Shown piece after piece: positions 48,337 to 59,374 of a stretch of 64,000 nucleotides of DNA. The notes under the pieces are model-generated. The model searched no databases and was not told the DNA's origin. It saw only the letters and a program-made list of their open reading frames with translations. The stretch spans positions 186,001-250,000 of the forward strand of contig JAGTXO010000037.1 in assembly GCA_019448385.1 (NCBI GenBank), written 5' to 3'. The position numbers were made by a program, and so were the translations under genes. How positions within the stretch are numbered: position 1 is the stretch's first letter; each line of letters begins with the position of its first letter. The stretch is from Diacronema lutheri (lineage: Eukaryota > Haptophyta > Pavlovophyceae > Pavlovales > Pavlovaceae).

Positions 48337-49824
48337 CTACTCTCGCGCTTTGACGTCGAGCACGGGCAGCGGCCCGCTCGGCTCGTCGATGGACGCGCGC
48401 CCCGGCCCGTAGAGCACGAGCAGCAGCAGCGCGCCGACCGCCGAGAGCGTGTGGAAGTAGCAGAAGCGCGCGCCGTCGACGAGGTCGGCGTGCACGGCGG
48501 CGTCGAGCGCCCAGAACGGATGGAGCCACGCGTTCGCGACGAAGAGGCATACGACGAGCGCCGCTGCCGACCAGCGCGACTTGAAGCCGCAGATGACGAG
48601 CAAGCAGAGGAGCGATGCACCGACGGCGACGAGTACGTCCGCCGCCGTCTGCAGCAGCGAGTCGTCGGGCGAATGGCCCGAGCGCACGCGCGCGAGGAGC
48701 GGACCGTACGCGCCGTGCAGCAGCACGCCCGTCGCGCACACGCGGCCGCACAGCTGCGCGCGCGGCAGCGGCGTCGCGCGCGCGAGGCGTGAGTCTTCCG
48801 CCATGGCGAGCAGCAGCCCGCCTACCACCGATGCGGACGTGGCGAGCAGCTGCCCGTTGGCGGCCGCCCGGTAGAGTGCGGGCTGCGCGCACGCCCAGCC
48901 AATCAACAGCCGGCAAGCCAGCTGCTCGCGCCGACGCGCGAGGAGCAACGCTGAGCCGACGAGCTGCAGCGCGGTCGAGCCGGCGAGCACGCAGCCGCCC
49001 AGCGCCACCGCCGCGTCGCCAACGCCGAGCGCGCGCGCGAGCAGCCGCAGCTGCCGGCGCGGCGCGGTGAGCGCGCGGAGCGCGTCGTCGACGAACGTGG
49101 CGCACAGCGCGACGCGGCCGACGAGCTCGAGGCGGCGGACCCAGCGCTTGGTGTTCAACCGCCGCGTGATCGCGTCGAGCAGCGCGTCGCGCGACGCGGC
49201 GAGCGCGCCGCGCCGCGAGCGCGCCGCGCGCACCGACGCGGCGCAGAGGAGCGGCGCACTCGCCCAAAGCGCCCAGTGAAGGGCCAGGGATCCGCCGTCG
49301 GCGCGCGGCGCGGGCAGCGCGCGGAGCGTGGCGGTGAGCGAGCCGTGCCGCCGCGCAAGCGCACGGACAAATGCGCCCGTCTCATTGGCCACGAGCACGA
49401 CTGGGCGCGAGACGACGAGCCCGTCGGACGGCGCGTCCATCCTCAGCAGCTCGTTGCGCGAATTGGCGATCACGACGGCGGCCGCGCCCGCGCCGACGAG
49501 GTGCGCGGCCTTCTTGTAAAAAGGGCAGTTGCCTCGCGCGGCGATCACGATCGCGCCCGCGTTCCGTCCGCGGGTCTCGGAGACCATCCCGCACCCCGTG
49601 CCTGTGCGCGCAAAGGCGATCCGCCGCTCGATCCCGACGCCGACGTCGGGGAGCTGCGCGGAGAAGCTGGCGATCGCGGCGGGCGCCTGCACGTCGATGC
49701 CGTTGGGCAGGTGCACCATCAAGCTCGCCAGCTCGAGCTCGTCGTCCGGCGGCGGCGCGCCCGCGGCGACGGCGAGGACGAGCAGCACGAACGCTGCCCA
49801 GCCGGTACCGCGCCGCGCCGCCAT
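48337..49824 (-). CDS. PA-domain/SURF4-like fusion protein, 495 aa
   Basis: ATG 49824 opens a signal peptide (WAAFVLLVLAVAAGAPPP). Residues about 40-150 form a protease-associated (PA) domain: TGCGMVSETRGRNAGAIVI, ARGNCPFYKKAAHLVGAGA, AVVIANSRNELLRM. The remainder (about 215-495) is a SURF4/Erv29-type polytopic membrane domain: RRLELVGRVALCATFVDDAL, SVVGGLLLAMAEDSR, LCGRVCATGVLLHG, LVAVGASLLCLLVICGFKSRW, LFVANAWLHPFWALD, FHTLSAVGALLLLVLYGPG and ASIDE at the end. SURF4 is an ER-to-Golgi cargo receptor for soluble proteins; PA domains bind cargo in plant vacuolar sorting receptors. I know of no such fusion. The joint is in one continuous frame without an intron. It ends 37 bp from the convergent exchanger. 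A lumenal PA domain that helps select cargo is inferred. Confidence 0.85.
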   Translation of the reverse strand: MAARRGTGWAAFVLLVLAVAAGAPPPDDELELASLMVHLPNGIDVQAPAAIASFSAQLPDVGVGIERRIAFARTGTGCGMVSETRGRNAGAIVIAARGNCPFYKKAAHLVGAGAAAVVIANSRNELLRMDAPSDGLVVSRPVVLVANETGAFVRALARRHGSLTATLRALPAPRADGGSLALHWALWASAPLLCAASVRAARSRRGALAASRDALLDAITRRLNTKRWVRRLELVGRVALCATFVDDALRALTAPRRQLRLLARALGVGDAAVALGGCVLAGSTALQLVGSALLLARRREQLACRLLIGWACAQPALYRAAANGQLLATSASVVGGLLLAMAEDSRLARATPLPRAQLCGRVCATGVLLHGAYGPLLARVRSGHSPDDSLLQTAADVLVAVGASLLCLLVICGFKSRWSAAALVVCLFVANAWLHPFWALDAAVHADLVDGARFCYFHTLSAVGALLLLVLYGPGRASIDEPSGPLPVLDVKARE

Positions 49825-49907
49825 GGCCGACGCGCAACGGTGCCAGCTGGCACTTGCCCGCAACAATTGAACGTTTGAATTCTGATGAACACTGTTCAAC
49901 TGTTCAG

Positions 49908-52900
49908 TCAGGGGGTGTGCGCCGCATCGGCAGCCCCCAATGGCACGGGCCCACCGCACAGCGGGCAGAGGCCGTGACGCCGTCGATCCGCCACGTCGTC
50001 TTCGCCGCCAGTGCCATCGCTCGCGCCGACCGCAGCGTCGCTGCTCCGCGCGGTGAGCGGCGGCTCTGCGTCCGCCTCTGCCAGCGTCGGGTTGGGCGCG
50101 CGATCGGCTCTGCACGCGCTGACGGGCAGCCCCTCTGCCAGCGCGTCATTGCCCGCGTCACGCACGCCACCGCCGGCGCCGCAAGCGTTCGGCGTGTTGC
50201 CACCGCACGCAGACTGCCCACGCGAGGCGGCTGCCCCGCCCTGTGCGTCGGGCGGCCCCGCGGCTACGCCCACGCGCGGCGCGCTCGAGCCGCCGCTGCT
50301 CGAATCGCCGCTCGCGTTGCCACCGCTCGGCGGCCAGATCGCGCCGGATCCGCCACACCGCGCAGCCGCCACCGGCGCGGGTGAGTCCGGCGCGGGTGTG
50401 TCCGGCAAAGGGGGCAGGATGGCGCGTACCAGCGCGGCGGGCCTGCTCGGCGCGCGCGCGTCGCGCTGCTCGCCGCGGCCGGCGCTCGCGACGCGCGCCG
50501 GTGCAGCCGGTGCTTCGGCTCGACCTGCGAACGCCTCTTCCGACAGGCCGCGCAGCTCGGCGGCGCACACGCGGGCGAGCGCGTCCCGGATCGAGAGCCC
50601 GAGCGCCGTCGCGCGCCGCGCGCCGCCGGGGTCGCGGTCGCCGCACGTCGCCGCGGCTGCTGCGCTGGCGGCCGCACCGCGTCCCACCGTCCCAGGCGAA
50701 TGCGCGACATGCGCGACGGGCGCGGTGAGCGCGAGCGGCGGCGCGATCGCGTGCGCCAAGAGCGGTGCGGACGGCTCAATTGGCGCGCGCAAGGCCGGCT
50801 CGCTGTCCGCCCACTCCGCCACGCACCTCGCCTCGGGCCCAATCGGCGCGAGCAGCGGCGCGCACGCGGCCGCCGCGCATGCTGGCCCGCGCTGCGCGCC
50901 CTCGCCCCCGCAGCCGTTCCCGCCGTCCGCGCTACCGATGAGCGCTTCGAGAGCGGCGCTTGCCAGCTCGATGAGCGACGCCATGCGCTGCGCCGCGCCC
51001 AAAGTGGCCGTACCCGCGGTGGCGGCGGCGGCGAGCGCGCACAACGAGATGCGCACGCGGGGCGGCGCGTCGAGAACGGCCGCATCGGACGGCACAGCGC
51101 GCGCCACGGCGGGCGGGACCGCGCGGTGCACGCCGTCGCTCTGCGCGAGCGCGCACGTGGCGGCGCGCGGTACCCACTCGACCCGAAAGGGCGAGCGCAC
51201 GAGCGCGCGGATCGGCTGCGTGGCGGCGTGCTGCGCGCTGCCCACCGGTGGGTGCAGCGCGTACTCAGACTCAAATGCCGCAGCGCGTTCGAGCACGAAG
51301 ACGTTGACGCGCGCGCGAGCAACGCCAGCGGGCGCGGCCGGGTGCGCGCGCAGCACGGCCGTCGCCGCGGCCGACAACCGCGCGTCCTCCTCGCCGCGCG
51401 CGTCGGCCGTTGAGCACGGCGCGCCCGCGCCGTCGACCGCGCGTGCGTGCGCGCGCACCGCTTCGCTGATTGGGCGGATGCGCCCACTGGCGAGCAGGGC
51501 ACGTAACAGCACGGGTGGAAGGGCGCGAGGCGCGACAAGCTCGACGTGCGCCGCGAAGAGGTCGCCAAGGCTGCGAACATCAGCGATGAGCGCCACGCGC
51601 GAGAGCGAGAGCGAGAACGCGGGTGCATCCTCCCGCCCCGCCCGCCCGCCGCCCCCGCGCGCGCGCGACACGGGCAGCGGGCATGCGCCGAGCGCGGCCT
51701 CGGCGCGTGCGTCGACGCGTGCCCAACTACTGCCGCCCGCGCCGCCCGCGCCGCCGGCGTGTGCCTCGGCGCGCGCGAGCAGCGCGCCCGCGAACGCGAA
51801 GAGTTCGGCCGCCGCGGCTGACGAGCCGCCCGCGCGCGCCGCGTACCGCGCCGCCGCGCGCTCGCGGCGGCACGCGCGAGCGACCTCGGCCAGCTGCAAT
51901 GCGGCGCCGGCGGAATGCGGCGCGGCGCCGTCGGCGCGCGCGAGCGCGCGCAGCGCGCGCACCGCGGAGAGCAGGTCGGCGGCGTGGCGGACGCGGAGCG
52001 CGCGCTGCCAGAAGGTGGGCGCGGCCGGGTAGGCGTGCCGCAGCGCGTGAAGACGCGCGCAGCGCAGCGCGGCGCGCGGCCAGCGCATGACGGGCGGCGC
52101 GCGAGGCGCGCCGCGCGCGTCCGGCGCGCGCCGCTCGCAAGGCTGCGCGATGGGCGGCTCCGACGTGGCGAGGTCTGTCGCGGGCGGCGCGACGGCGTCG
52201 GTCCACACGAGCGACGGGAGCGCGCGCATCCCCGCGCGCGGCACGAAGACGAGCCGCTCGGCAGAAAAGGCGCGCCGCACCGCGTCGGCCGCGCTCGCCG
52301 CCTCGGTGGTGCCGGCAGCGCCGCTCGCGCGCGCGCGCGCGTGGTGGGCATCGGGCGCGGCGTGTGGCGCGTGCAGCTGCGCGCCGAGGGCGGCGTAGAG
52401 TGGGGCGAAGGCCTCGAGGAGGCAAGAATCGAGCGCGGCGCGCGCGGCCGCGTCGCGCGGCGCCGGCCGAAGCGGCGCGCGGCGCGCGTCGCGCTCGACG
52501 GCGCTCGCGAGCGCGCGCAGCGGCCGCATGCACAGCAACGCGCCGCTGCTCGTCGCGGCGCCGGCCGCGCGCATCGCCGCAGCGAGGCGGCCGCGGCTGC
52601 TCGACGGCGCGCCATCGGCGAGCAGCGCGACGCGCAGCGCGGCGCTCGCAACTCGAGCGAGCGAGGCGGAGCGCGCGCCGTCGAGCGCCGCGCCTGTCGC
52701 ACCGCCAAGGCCCGCCTCCACCGCGCTCGCAAACACACCGCCGCCATCGCCCAGCGAACCGTCGGCGCGGTCGGCGCGCGCGCCGCCGCCGCCGAGGAGG
52801 ACAACGCTGCGCGCGAGGCAGACGGCGGCGAAGGCCGAGCGCGGCGCGCGTGTCTGCTGAAGTCGGCTGAGGTCGAGCGGCACGCACGCGAGCAGCGGTG

Positions 52901-53554
52901 CGAGCGCCGGCGCGCTCTCGTCGACGAGGGCATGCTCGAGTAGCCGCAGCGCGCCGCGCAAGCCGAGCGCCGCGCCGCGCGCGAGCACGGCGCCCGGCGT
53001 GTGCGCGCGCGGCGCGCGAAAGGCGCGCGCGCGGGCTGCGGCGGGTGCGAGGCCGCACGCGCGCAGCAGCGCGTGCACGCGACGCGCGAGCGCGCGCGCT
53101 GCGGCCGAGCGCGGCGCGGCGCACACATCGGAGACGTTGAGCGGCGCGCGGCAGCACGGGCAGCTCGAGCCGTACAGCGATTCGGCTGCGTGCGGCGCGA
53201 GGCGCGCGGCGGCTGCGGGCTGCCGGCGCGCCCACTCCTCGCAGCAGCCGACGTGAAAGGCGTGGCCGCATCGGAGCACGCATGCGGCGCCGCGGCGCGC
53301 GTGCTTGCGCGCAGAGCGCTCGGCGCCGCGCATCGCAGCGGCGCGGCGCAGCGCGGCCGCCGCGGCCGCTGCGTCCGCGGCAACGCCGCCATTTGGCCGC
53401 CCGCGCGCCGCGCCGTCGACCACCGCCGCCGGCCGCTGCGTCCGCGGCGGAGGGCCGGCCCACGAGGCCGAACCGCCTGCGCGCCCGTCCGCCGCGCGAG
53501 CACGCGGCGCGGCTCGCGCGCCGCGTTCCGCATGCGTCCATCCCGTCAGCACTC

Positions 53555-53585
<31 letters not shown>

Positions 53586-56500
53586 CTCGCCCTCGCCCTC
53601 GCCCTCGCCCTCGCCCTCGCCCTCCTCCGAGCTCTGCGCGGAATCTTCGGCGGCGCTGCCCGCACTGTCGCCCTCGCTCTCGCCGCCGCCCATACGCTCG
53701 CCCTCAACATCGCCGTCGCCCTCGCTGTCGCCGTGGCCGTCGCCGTCGCCGTCGTCCGCTGGCGCGCGCGGCGCGCGACGAGCCGCCATGGGCACAGTCA
53801 GACAAGGTGACTCCGAGTCATACTGTCCGACTGTAGCCATGCGCGTGCGCTCGCGCGCGCGGCTGCGCTGCACCGACGCGTCGGGCGCGCGCGCAGGCAG
53901 CAGCCGCTGCATGCACACGGCGCAATCAAGGTCTGCCCCGTCCGCGCGGTCGAGCACGCACTTGTTAGAGACGGCGGCCCATGGCTCGGTTGGCGCGTCG
54001 CGCACGGACGCCGCGAGCAGACGGGCGAGCGCCTGCCACTGCCTGCGCATCGGGCAGATGGCGAGGTGCGACGGGCAGCCGAGCGCGCCGTGCAGGAAGC
54101 CGTCGAGCTCGAGCTGCAGCAGCAGCGACCACTCCTGCGCGCCGGCCGCCCCGTCCGCGCGTCCGTGCGCGGCGTCGTCGCCGTCGCCGCGCGCGCGCGC
54201 GCGCTGCGCGCACTCGGCGCGGAGCAGCGGGAGCAGCAGTGCGAGCGGCGCGGCGCCGACTGACTGCTCGGCGCATGCGCGACAGACGAGCTCGGACGAC
54301 ACGTTCGCCAGGCCGCGCTCCTCCGCATCCGCGCGAGTGTCCGCGCCCTGCGCCCAGTCAGGCGGCTCGCCACAGTCAGGCGACTCGCCACAGTCAGGCG
54401 GCTCGCCACAGTCAGACAATGACTCCGAGCCCGACGACGCCTCAACGCCGCCCGCGCGCACACCAGCGTCCGCGCGCTCGTCCGCGTTCTCGTTCGCGTC
54501 CGCGTCCGCGTCCGGATGCGTGTCCGGCGCGCCCTCGCCGATCGCAGCCATGTGCGCCACGCGCGCGTCCGCCCCCCCGTCCGGTCGAGTGAACACGGAG
54601 CACAGGGGGCAGGGCTGGGCGAGGAGCGTTCGCGCATGCAGCTGCGCGGTCGGGGTGAGCACGCCGCGCGCCGACGGCAGGCAAAGGGCGGCGCGCAATC
54701 GGCCCATCAGCGCATCGGCGCGCGCGCGCCCGGCGGCGGACGCGGCTGCCTCGAGCGCTGGCCAGCGGCAGCGTACGGCCCACAGGCCGAGCCACGACTC
54801 GCGTCCGGTCAGCGGCCGCCACACCCAGCCGGTCGTGCGCGCGTCGACGCCGCTGCGGCAGTCGGCGCGCAGCGCGCCGCTCCTCGCCCAGCATGGCTGC
54901 GGCCGTGCAACGCCCATCTCGAGGTGCTGCAGCCACACCGCCTCGCACACGTGCTCATCCTCGCCGCCGACGCCGCCATCGCCGTCCGCCGCGCCTGCCG
55001 CCGCCCCGCGCACGCCGAGCTGCGTCATGAACGCAAGCGCGCTGGCCGACCAGCCACCGCTGCCGCCATCGGCGGGCGCGGCGCGCGCCCCGCCGCCATC
55101 GCCGTCGGCGTGCGCGCATCCGGCGGCGGCCACCCAGCTCAGCGCGCCGCACTCGCGTGCCGCCGCGTCCGCCGGGGGCCACACGCGCGGCGAGAAGCGC
55201 CACAGGTCCGCCACCGCCGCGACGCCGCGCGCGCACTCCGCGCGCGCAGACGACAGGCCGTCGCCATCGCCGTGCGTGCCCGCCGGCTCGAACCACTCGA
55301 GCGGCACGAGCGGCGTGCGCGCGAGCACGCCCGCCTCGTCGTCCACCTCCGCGCCGTCCGCCTCCGCGCCGTCTGCCCCCGCGCGCGCCTCCGTCCGTGC
55401 GTCCGCCTCCTCTGCCCCGCGCAGCGCGCGCGCGGCCGGATGTGGCGAAAGGGCGCGTACGTGCGCTGGGCGGGCATAGGCGAGACAAAAGGCCCACACG
55501 CCCTCCCAGAATGGCGCCGGCTTGCGTACCAGCTCGCCGCACGCGTGCAGAGAGCTGAGTACGCCGCCCAGCTCGGCGACGCCCAGCCGCCTCGCGCCGA
55601 GCGCCGCCGCGTGCGCGCCATCTCGCGCGAAGAGCAGCCGGCCGGGCGTGTGCGCCTCGAGGTTGGCGCAGCTGAGCACGTGCGCGGGCAGGCAGGCGGG
55701 GCGGACGAGCGCGCGCGCGGGCGGGATCGCGCGCCCGTCCTCTGCGAGCACCGACGCAACATGCTCGCGCAGCGCGCGGCGCAGCAGCGCGCTCAGCCCC
55801 TCCCACCAGCCGCTCCCGCCGCCATCACCGTCGTCTTCGCCATTGTCGCCGGCACCGCCGTCGCCGTCTTCGCCATCGCCGCCAATACCGCCTGCCGCAC
55901 CGCCGGCCGCGCCCTCGCGCCCGCTCGCACCGTCGCCGCGCGCCGCGCGCGGTGTCGCGCGCCGCGTCGCGCGGTCCCGCGCGTGCGCGGCGAGGATCGC
56001 GCGCACCGCGGCGGACTGGGCGACGGCGGCGGCGAGCGCCGCGCCAGCCGCCGCGCGCAGCGCCACGTTCTCGGGCGCCTCGCGCTTGAGCGCCTCGCGC
56101 GAGGCAGCGAGCGCCCAGCGCGGCGAGTGGATGCTAAAGGGGAGGCACGCGGGCAGCGGGCTCACAGGCAGATGGCACAGTAGCCAGCTGTGCGCTCGAC
56201 GCCATGTACCGTCTGCACGCGGCGCCGCGTGCGCGCCTGGCGCGTCGCGCTGGCTCGCGCCGGGTGCGTGGGGCGCGCCGCAGTGCGGGATGAGCAGCGC
56301 GATCCACTCGTCCTCGTCGGCGCCATCGCACTCGTCGTCACACTCGTTACACTCGTCGCCCTCGTCGCCCTCGTCGCCCTCGTTGAACGCACGCGTGCCG
56401 GCGTCGGACGCGTCGGCAGCACCGGCGCCGGCACCGTTTCCCGCGCCGCCGTCAGCACCGGCGCTCGCATCCTCGCACGCGGCTCGCCCGCCGGGCACGG

Positions 56501-58238
56501 CGCCATCGTGCACAAACCACGCGCGCACGACCAGAAAACGCAGCCGCTCGGCGCTCGCGGCCGCGGCGGCGCGCGCGGCGCCGGTCGCGCCAGGCGTGGG
56601 GCCCTCCGCGCCGTCGGCGTCGCCGCCACAGTGCCACCGGCTGCGCGCCACCGCCTCCCAGCCGATGGCCAGCCGCGTGAGGCGCAGACCGCACGGGCCG
56701 AGCGCCGCCCTCGCCGCCGCGGCCGCCGCGGCCACCGGCGCGCGCGGGCGCGCGCTCCGCCTGCGCACGGCGTGCAGCGTCGTCACGCGGAAGCTGCGCT
56801 CGGCATTGCCGCCCGCCGTCTGAAGCGGCGCATTCGCCGCGCCGCTCCAGCCCGCCGCCTCGTCCGCCGCGAGGTGCAGCGTGCGCAGCGCGCGCAGCGT
56901 GAGCAGGCAATCGGCGCGCACGGCGGTGCCGCGCGCGACCGCCGCGCACAGCGCGCGCGCGGCGGCGGCGGCGCCCGCCGAGCCCGCCGCGCCCGTCGCG
57001 CCGTCCGCTGCGTCGCACCCGGCAGCGGGCGGCGGACGGAGCGGCAGCAGCAGCCGGAGGCCGCGGTGCTCGCCGCGCAGCGCCGGCGGGATTGCCGCCT
57101 CGCAGCTCGCGTGCGCGTGCGGCGCGTAGCGCGGTCGGATGAGGGCGAGCTCGCCATCGTGCGGGTGCGTTGTGTCAAAGCAAAAGGCAAAATGGCGGGA
57201 CGAGATGGTTGGCGTGGCGGAGAGGAGGAAGACCGACTTGAAGCCGACGCCCTTGCGACCGATGCACGACGCGCCGGCGCGCGCGCCCGCGCCCGCCGGC
57301 GCGCGCGCCTTGCTCGAGTGGCCGACGTCGCACATCGCGTGCACATCCGAAGGCGTCAGGCCGCGCTCGCTCGAGCCGAAGGCGAGCGCGCCCACGCACG
57401 CGCTGACGACGACGCTCGCGCACGCCGCCGACGGCGCGTCGGCGGCGCGCGCGCGCCGAGCGTCGATCGCCTGCGCGTGCAGCGCGTCATCCGCATTTGC
57501 GAGCACCTCGTGCAGCGCAGCCCCCTGCGCGGCGTAAAGGTCGTACGCGAGGCGCGAGAGGGCGCCACGCAGCGTGCGCGCGAGCGCGGCGGGCAGCAGC
57601 GCCGGGTCGCGCGCGGCGGTGAGGCCGTCGATGAGCGCGCGCGCGCCCTCGGCCGTCTGCACGCTCGCCTCGTCCGCGTCGGCGGGCGGCGGCGCGTCCG
57701 CGCCGCCCGCAGCCGCGGCGTCGGCGGCCGTGCCGAGCTGCGCGCTCGCGGGTATGGCCAGCTGCGGCCCGGCGGACGGCGCGTGCGCGACGAGCGCGCC
57801 CGCGGCCGCCGCGGCCGCGCCAACCGCAGCCTCGGCGAGCGCACTCTCGGCGCGCTCCGCCCTCGCCTCGGCGCGCGCCGCCGCGAGCGTCGCCGTTCTC
57901 AGCTGCGCCTCTAACGCCGCCGCGCGCTGCTCGAGCAGCTCGCCTTGCGCCCTGGCGCGCCCCGCGAGCTCGCGCGCCGTCGCCTCGGCGAGCGCCGCGA
58001 TCGTCGCTTCGGGCAGCTCGAAGCCGGCGGACAGGCTCAGCCGCACGCGCGCGGACGCGGCGCGCGCGAGGTGCGCGCTGCCGCGCGCGAGCGCATACGA
58101 GCCGAGCGCGTCGAGGAGGCGCGCCTCGGTCGCTCGCGCGTCGTGCTCGCCCTCGCCGTCCGCGTCGCCGCCGCCGTCGCCGTCGTCGCCGTCGAGCAGC
58201 TGCTCAAGGACGCCCTTCGCGCTGCCCCCAGCCCACAT
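49908..58238 (-). CDS. giant sacsin/NO VEIN-like GHKL-ATPase with split RING finger, 2776 aa
   Basis: Intronless over 8.3 kb. ATG 58238 (MWAGGSAKGV) is chosen; the frame extends upstream only from a TTG. Residues 90-150 are coiled coil. A Bergerat-fold ATP site follows: LHEVLANADDA (about 243), GLTPSDVHAMCDVGHSSK (about 293) and CIGRKGVGFKSVF (about 325), as in sacsin and plant NO VEIN. FCFDTTHPHDG comes next. Around residue 1435 is DLDCAVC, and about 210 residues later CVLRCGHAFHVGCCEEW and SSCPCCRAPL: a RING-H2 finger whose first loop is filled with an acidic Gly/Glu repeat (53557-53626) and basic segments. Other Cys pairs (CPLCS, CRAC) lie before it, and CPLCGGPVPL is at the extreme C-terminus. 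It may be a chaperone-like ATPase with E3 ubiquitin-ligase activity; this is inferred. Confidence 0.75.
53557..53626 (-). repeat. (GAGGGC)n coding microsatellite
   Basis: About eleven 6-bp units encode (EG)n within the RING insertion of the giant ATPase. Confidence 0.9.
54355..54418 (-). repeat. 18-bp coding tandem repeat
   Basis: About three and a half units of cagtcaggcggctcgcca (plus strand) encode DCGEPP/DCGESP repeats in the giant ATPase. Confidence 0.85.
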
Positions 58239-58289
58239 GCGCGACACGGCCGCCGGCCTGACGGCCGCGGAAGTTGGCACCAAAACTCG
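58239..58289. promoter_or_regulatory. 51-bp divergent start region (giant ATPase and scramblase)
   Basis: The two ATGs are 51 bp apart. No TATA-like element is visible. Confidence 0.6.
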
Positions 58290-59264
58290 ATGACTGTCAT
58301 GTCAAGGGCCGACCCGCCCGCCTACTACGCGCCGCTGCTCGCGCCGGCGGGCGCGGGCGGCACGGCGCTCGACGCGCAGACGCTCGCCGTGCTGGCGCGC
58401 GTGGAGCGCTTCACCGTGCACCAGCGCGTCACGTCCGCCGAGGTGGCTACGTGCGGCTGCTGCGAGCAGCCCAACTCTTACGCGATCATCGACGCAGCGT
58501 CGGCGACGCCCATCATGGTTGCCGAGGAGCGCTCCGGCGACATTGAGCGGTGCTGCTGCGCGCCCAACCACTCGTTGATGCTCGACGTGTTTGCAATTGG
58601 CCCATACGGCACGCGCACAGCGCAGGTGATGACGATCGAGCGCGCGGGCTGCTCCCGCAAGCCGGGGCTCTGCTGCCCGGCGTGCGGCCCGTGCTGCGCC
58701 GACCGCGCGACGGTGCACGCCGGCCGGGTCGAAGGGTGGGCGGGCGAGGTGGGCACTCAGCGCGCCCTCCTCGTCGTCCAGCAGTCCGCCGTGTGCGACG
58801 CGTGCCTCCACCCGACAGTTTCGGTGATGGAGCGGGCCGGCGGCCGCTTCGAGCGCTACGCGAGTGTCTCGGGCCCGTGCTGCTTTGGCGGGTGCAGCGA
58901 GCTGTGCTTCGACGTGCCCTTCGTCGCGCACGACGGGCGCGCCGCCATTGCCAAGCTGCACCCGCGCTCGCTCTCCGCCGCGCTGCGCGAGCTCGTCTCA
59001 GACTCCGACGCGTACGAGGTGGCGCTGCGCGACCCGAGCTGGACGGCGCAGCAGAGGGCGGGCCTGCTCAGCGCCGCGCTGCTGCTCGACTACATGTTCT
59101 TCGAGCGCAACGGCGACGCGATCAAGTGCGAGGACGGCGCGCGCAAGTGCAATTGCTGCAACGTCTACCTGTGCGGCTGCGTGTTGCCATGCAAGTGCGA
59201 TTGCTCGTGCCAGCGCGGCGGCAGTGGGGGCGGCGGCGAGAGGCGAGCCGGTGGGCGGCGTTGA
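58290..59264 (+). CDS. phospholipid scramblase family protein, 324 aa
   Basis: Intronless; ATG 58290, with a second ATG at 58299. The scramblase barrel is recognisable: RVERFTVHQRVTSAEV, CEQPNSYAIIDAASATPIMVAEE, TAQVMTIERAGC, Cys clusters PGLCCPACGPCCADRA and GPCCFGGCSELCF, then DVPFVAHDGRAAIAKLHP and LLLDYMFFERNGD, the near-universal C-terminal signature. After the last beta strand the protein ends in a very Cys-rich tail (KCNCCNVYLCGCVLPCKC), longer than usual; the family is palmitoylated on Cys runs, so this may anchor it. Members are Ca2+-regulated lipid scramblases or membrane-bound regulators; which applies here is unknown. Confidence 0.88.
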   Translation: MTVMSRADPPAYYAPLLAPAGAGGTALDAQTLAVLARVERFTVHQRVTSAEVATCGCCEQPNSYAIIDAASATPIMVAEERSGDIERCCCAPNHSLMLDVFAIGPYGTRTAQVMTIERAGCSRKPGLCCPACGPCCADRATVHAGRVEGWAGEVGTQRALLVVQQSAVCDACLHPTVSVMERAGGRFERYASVSGPCCFGGCSELCFDVPFVAHDGRAAIAKLHPRSLSAALRELVSDSDAYEVALRDPSWTAQQRAGLLSAALLLDYMFFERNGDAIKCEDGARKCNCCNVYLCGCVLPCKCDCSCQRGGSGGGGERRAGGRR

Positions 59265-59374
59265 CGGCGCGGCGGGTGAGGACTCACCCCTGCCGCGCGG
59301 CCGCCTGCCGCGTCCTGCCGCGTCCTTTCATCGGACCTGATCAGTGATCATGAATTCTGGCGGCGGCCGCGCCC

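Noticed and set aside
54355-54418. CRISPR-like array of short repeats
   Set aside because: The 18-bp units are directly adjacent without spacers and encode DCGEPP repeats in a real gene.
53305-55479. Long plus-strand frames opposite the giant ATPase gene
   Set aside because: Simple-composition shadows; the minus frame holds the ATP-binding and RING motifs.
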